64,000 nucleotides of DNA. Source: Candidatus Aminicenantota bacterium (GTDB lineage: Bacteria > Acidobacteriota > Aminicenantia > Aminicenantales > Aminicenantaceae). The position numbers were made by a program, and so were the translations under genes. A model generated the notes under the pieces. It did not search any database. It was not told the DNA's origin and saw only the letters and a list, made by a program, of their open reading frames with translations. Positions 62,662-64,000 of this stretch are shown here, one piece after another (positions within the stretch are counted from its first letter, which is position 1; every line of letters begins with the position of its first letter). The stretch spans positions 48,579 through 112,578 of the forward strand of contig WVZL01000009.1 in assembly GCA_011772495.1 (NCBI GenBank). Direction: 5' to 3'.

Positions 62662-64000
62662 ATGGCTAAGAGTCCAGTTCAAAAATTTTTATCAAAGTTT
62701 TTTGATGTCAGGTCTGGAGAAACCTCGACTGCGTTACTCATGTTTTTTTATTTCTTCCTCATTACCTCATCTGCCTATGTCATTAAACCTGTCAAGATCT
62801 CTCTTTATCTAGAATGGCTAAAGCCCAAGAACCTTCCTTATGCCTATCTTCTGACAGCTCTTGTCATCGGTTTTTTTGTCACTTTAAATTCCAAATTATT
62901 GCAGGCCATGAAAAGACAGCTCTACATATCTCTTAGCTTGGTCTTCTTCATCCTGAATCTATTCATTTTCTGGTTGCTCTTCAAGCAACAATGGGCCTGG
63001 GTTTCTATGGTTTACTGGGTCTGGTCAGACATATTCATGATCACATCGGTCACCCAGTTCTGGATTCTGATCAATGATATTTATAATCCTCGTCAAGTCA
63101 AAAGATTGGTCGGCTTCTTGGTAAGCGGGGGACTATTGGGTGGAATCGAAGGGTCACTGCTGGCTGCCTTTCTGGCTAGGAGCATCGGAACCGAAAAACT
63201 GCTTTTGATTTGTCCGCTTATGCTTTTCCTCTGTCTGGTAATCGTCAATTTTGTGAGTAGGCTCCAAAAAGTAGAAAGTGGCGAGGGAACTGAAGCCTTA
63301 AAAAAGCTGAAGAAACCGAAAATCACCTACAGCAAAAGCTTTCAACTATTGAGAAAGAATCGGCATCTGATGCTCTTGTGCGGGATTGTGGTGGCTGGGA
63401 TTGTGGTGACGACTCTGGTGGATTTCCAGTTTAACCTTATCATTGAAAGCCAGTACGAGGATCAGAATACCAGGACCGCTTTTCTAGGGACTTTCTTCAC
63501 CATACTGCTTATATTCTCGTATCTGCTTCATGTCTTTTCCACTAACCGTATCTTGAAGAATTTTGGAATCCGAACTGCTCTCCTGATTACTCCTTTCTTC
63601 TTGTTGATAGGTTCAATGGCCATTTTCTTGTTTCCTCTGGGGTATATGATTTATTGGGCTGCTCTTATCAAAGGGACGGATAAAAGCCTTGCTCATTCAC
63701 TCAGCCAATCTGTACGGGAGCTGCTGTACATCCCTATCAATCCTGAGATTAAGTATAAGGCAAAGGTTTTCATTGATATGTTCGTGAACAAGTTTGCTAA
63801 AGGGTTCGGAGCGCTTCTCATCCTCCTGTTTTTTTCTGTTTTGCAATTCACGATCAAACAGATGAGCTTTATCGCTATCGTTTTTATATTTGTCTGGATA
63901 GTTCTCAATCTCCTGATCACCAGAGAGTATGTGAATATCGTGAAACGAAACTTGGAGATAAAATGGCAGGATGCGGATAAATTCATAAGAGAAAAAATAG
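62662..64000 (+). CDS. Npt/TLC-type transporter, third paralogue (runs off window end)
   Basis: The ATG at 62662 opens a frame with no stop to the last base (446 codons). It starts nine bases after the stop of the HEAT-fused paralogue and parallels it throughout: YVIKPVKISLYLEWL, QFWILINDIYNPRQVKRLVGFLVSGGLLGG, LSQSVRELLYIPINPEIKYKAKVFIDMFVNKFAKG. The length reached so far is the full membrane part, so a soluble tail may continue beyond the window. The two genes form a tandem duplication that must predate much sequence drift. Confidence 0.87.
   Translation, partial: MAKSPVQKFLSKFFDVRSGETSTALLMFFYFFLITSSAYVIKPVKISLYLEWLKPKNLPYAYLLTALVIGFFVTLNSKLLQAMKRQLYISLSLVFFILNLFIFWLLFKQQWAWVSMVYWVWSDIFMITSVTQFWILINDIYNPRQVKRLVGFLVSGGLLGGIEGSLLAAFLARSIGTEKLLLICPLMLFLCLVIVNFVSRLQKVESGEGTEALKKLKKPKITYSKSFQLLRKNRHLMLLCGIVVAGIVVTTLVDFQFNLIIESQYEDQNTRTAFLGTFFTILLIFSYLLHVFSTNRILKNFGIRTALLITPFFLLIGSMAIFLFPLGYMIYWAALIKGTDKSLAHSLSQSVRELLYIPINPEIKYKAKVFIDMFVNKFAKGFGALLILLFFSVLQFTIKQMSFIAIVFIFVWIVLNLLITREYVNIVKRNLEIKWQDADKFIREKI

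Overview
This 64 kb window has moderate GC content, compact genes and clear Shine-Dalgarno sites. It looks like one contiguous chromosomal segment of a free-living, diderm, probably anaerobic bacterium that degrades peptides and amino acids. Supporting this are large secreted peptidases (S9, M14), a BNR/sortilin-type secreted protein of about 1,060 residues, a POT-type peptide transporter, a Tat-exported ferredoxin-like aldo/keto reductase, an outer-membrane-type small protein, many TPR/HEAT proteins and a large Alu-type SRP RNA. The mix resembles candidate phylum Aminicenantes or relatives; this is inference from gene content, with no rRNA or marker tree behind it. There is no rRNA, CRISPR array, phage or insertion sequence with a transposase.

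Layout. 0-9.5 kb: a left-edge secreted protein fragment (minus), SixA phosphatase, a beta-ladder DUF4097 protein, a divergent glutamine synthetase, a NIF3/sodium-symporter pair (minus), a TauE/SafE exporter, a beta-lactamase-fold lipoprotein, a dead SDR remnant and a small barrel protein. 9.7-20.4 kb: a two-gene ABC-2 exporter, a class III aminotransferase, an S9 peptidase, a 550-residue HEAT-repeat protein, an opine-dehydrogenase-like gene coupled to a B12-fold protein, and a C_GCAxxG_C_C protein. 20.4-27.5 kb: a membrane protein with a repeat-like tail, a small zinc-ribbon ORF coupled to a metzincin-TPR fusion, then an acyltransferase, an MshA-like glycosyltransferase and a PIG-L deacetylase. 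27.7-41.6 kb: transketolase, secreted nuclease, cation/proton antiporter, sortilin-like protein, FAD oxidoreductase, epimerase, DHOD-like enzyme, double-ACT protein, POT transporter and YjbQ. 41.7-52.7 kb: M14 peptidase, YugP-like protease, SRP RNA, aldo/keto reductase, DapA-like lyase, zincin, CobO, serS followed by two tRNA-Ser genes, a DHH-like protein with permuted motifs, and mutY.

The right end (53.2-64 kb) is the most unusual part. Three homologous secreted proteins carry, in two copies, a kinase-type DRxxxN catalytic loop and a metal-binding Asp. They sit on the minus strand with a nucleotide-translocase (Npt/TLC) gene and a secreted PPP-family phosphatase. Just to the right, on the plus strand, are a STAS protein and two more Npt-type transporters, one with a HEAT-like tail. 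An RsbW-like kinase abuts the left side. I propose an extracytoplasmic phosphorylation module in which nucleotide carriers supply ATP across the inner membrane, secreted kinases use it and a phosphatase reverses it. No part of this has been tested.

Regulatory sequence visible: several TTGACA/TATAAT-type promoters, including a nearly identical 35 bp promoter in front of both the S9 peptidase and HEAT genes; an apparently leaderless serS promoter; and three copies of a REP/MITE-like inverted repeat with the core GGGGACGGTTCTATTTT.
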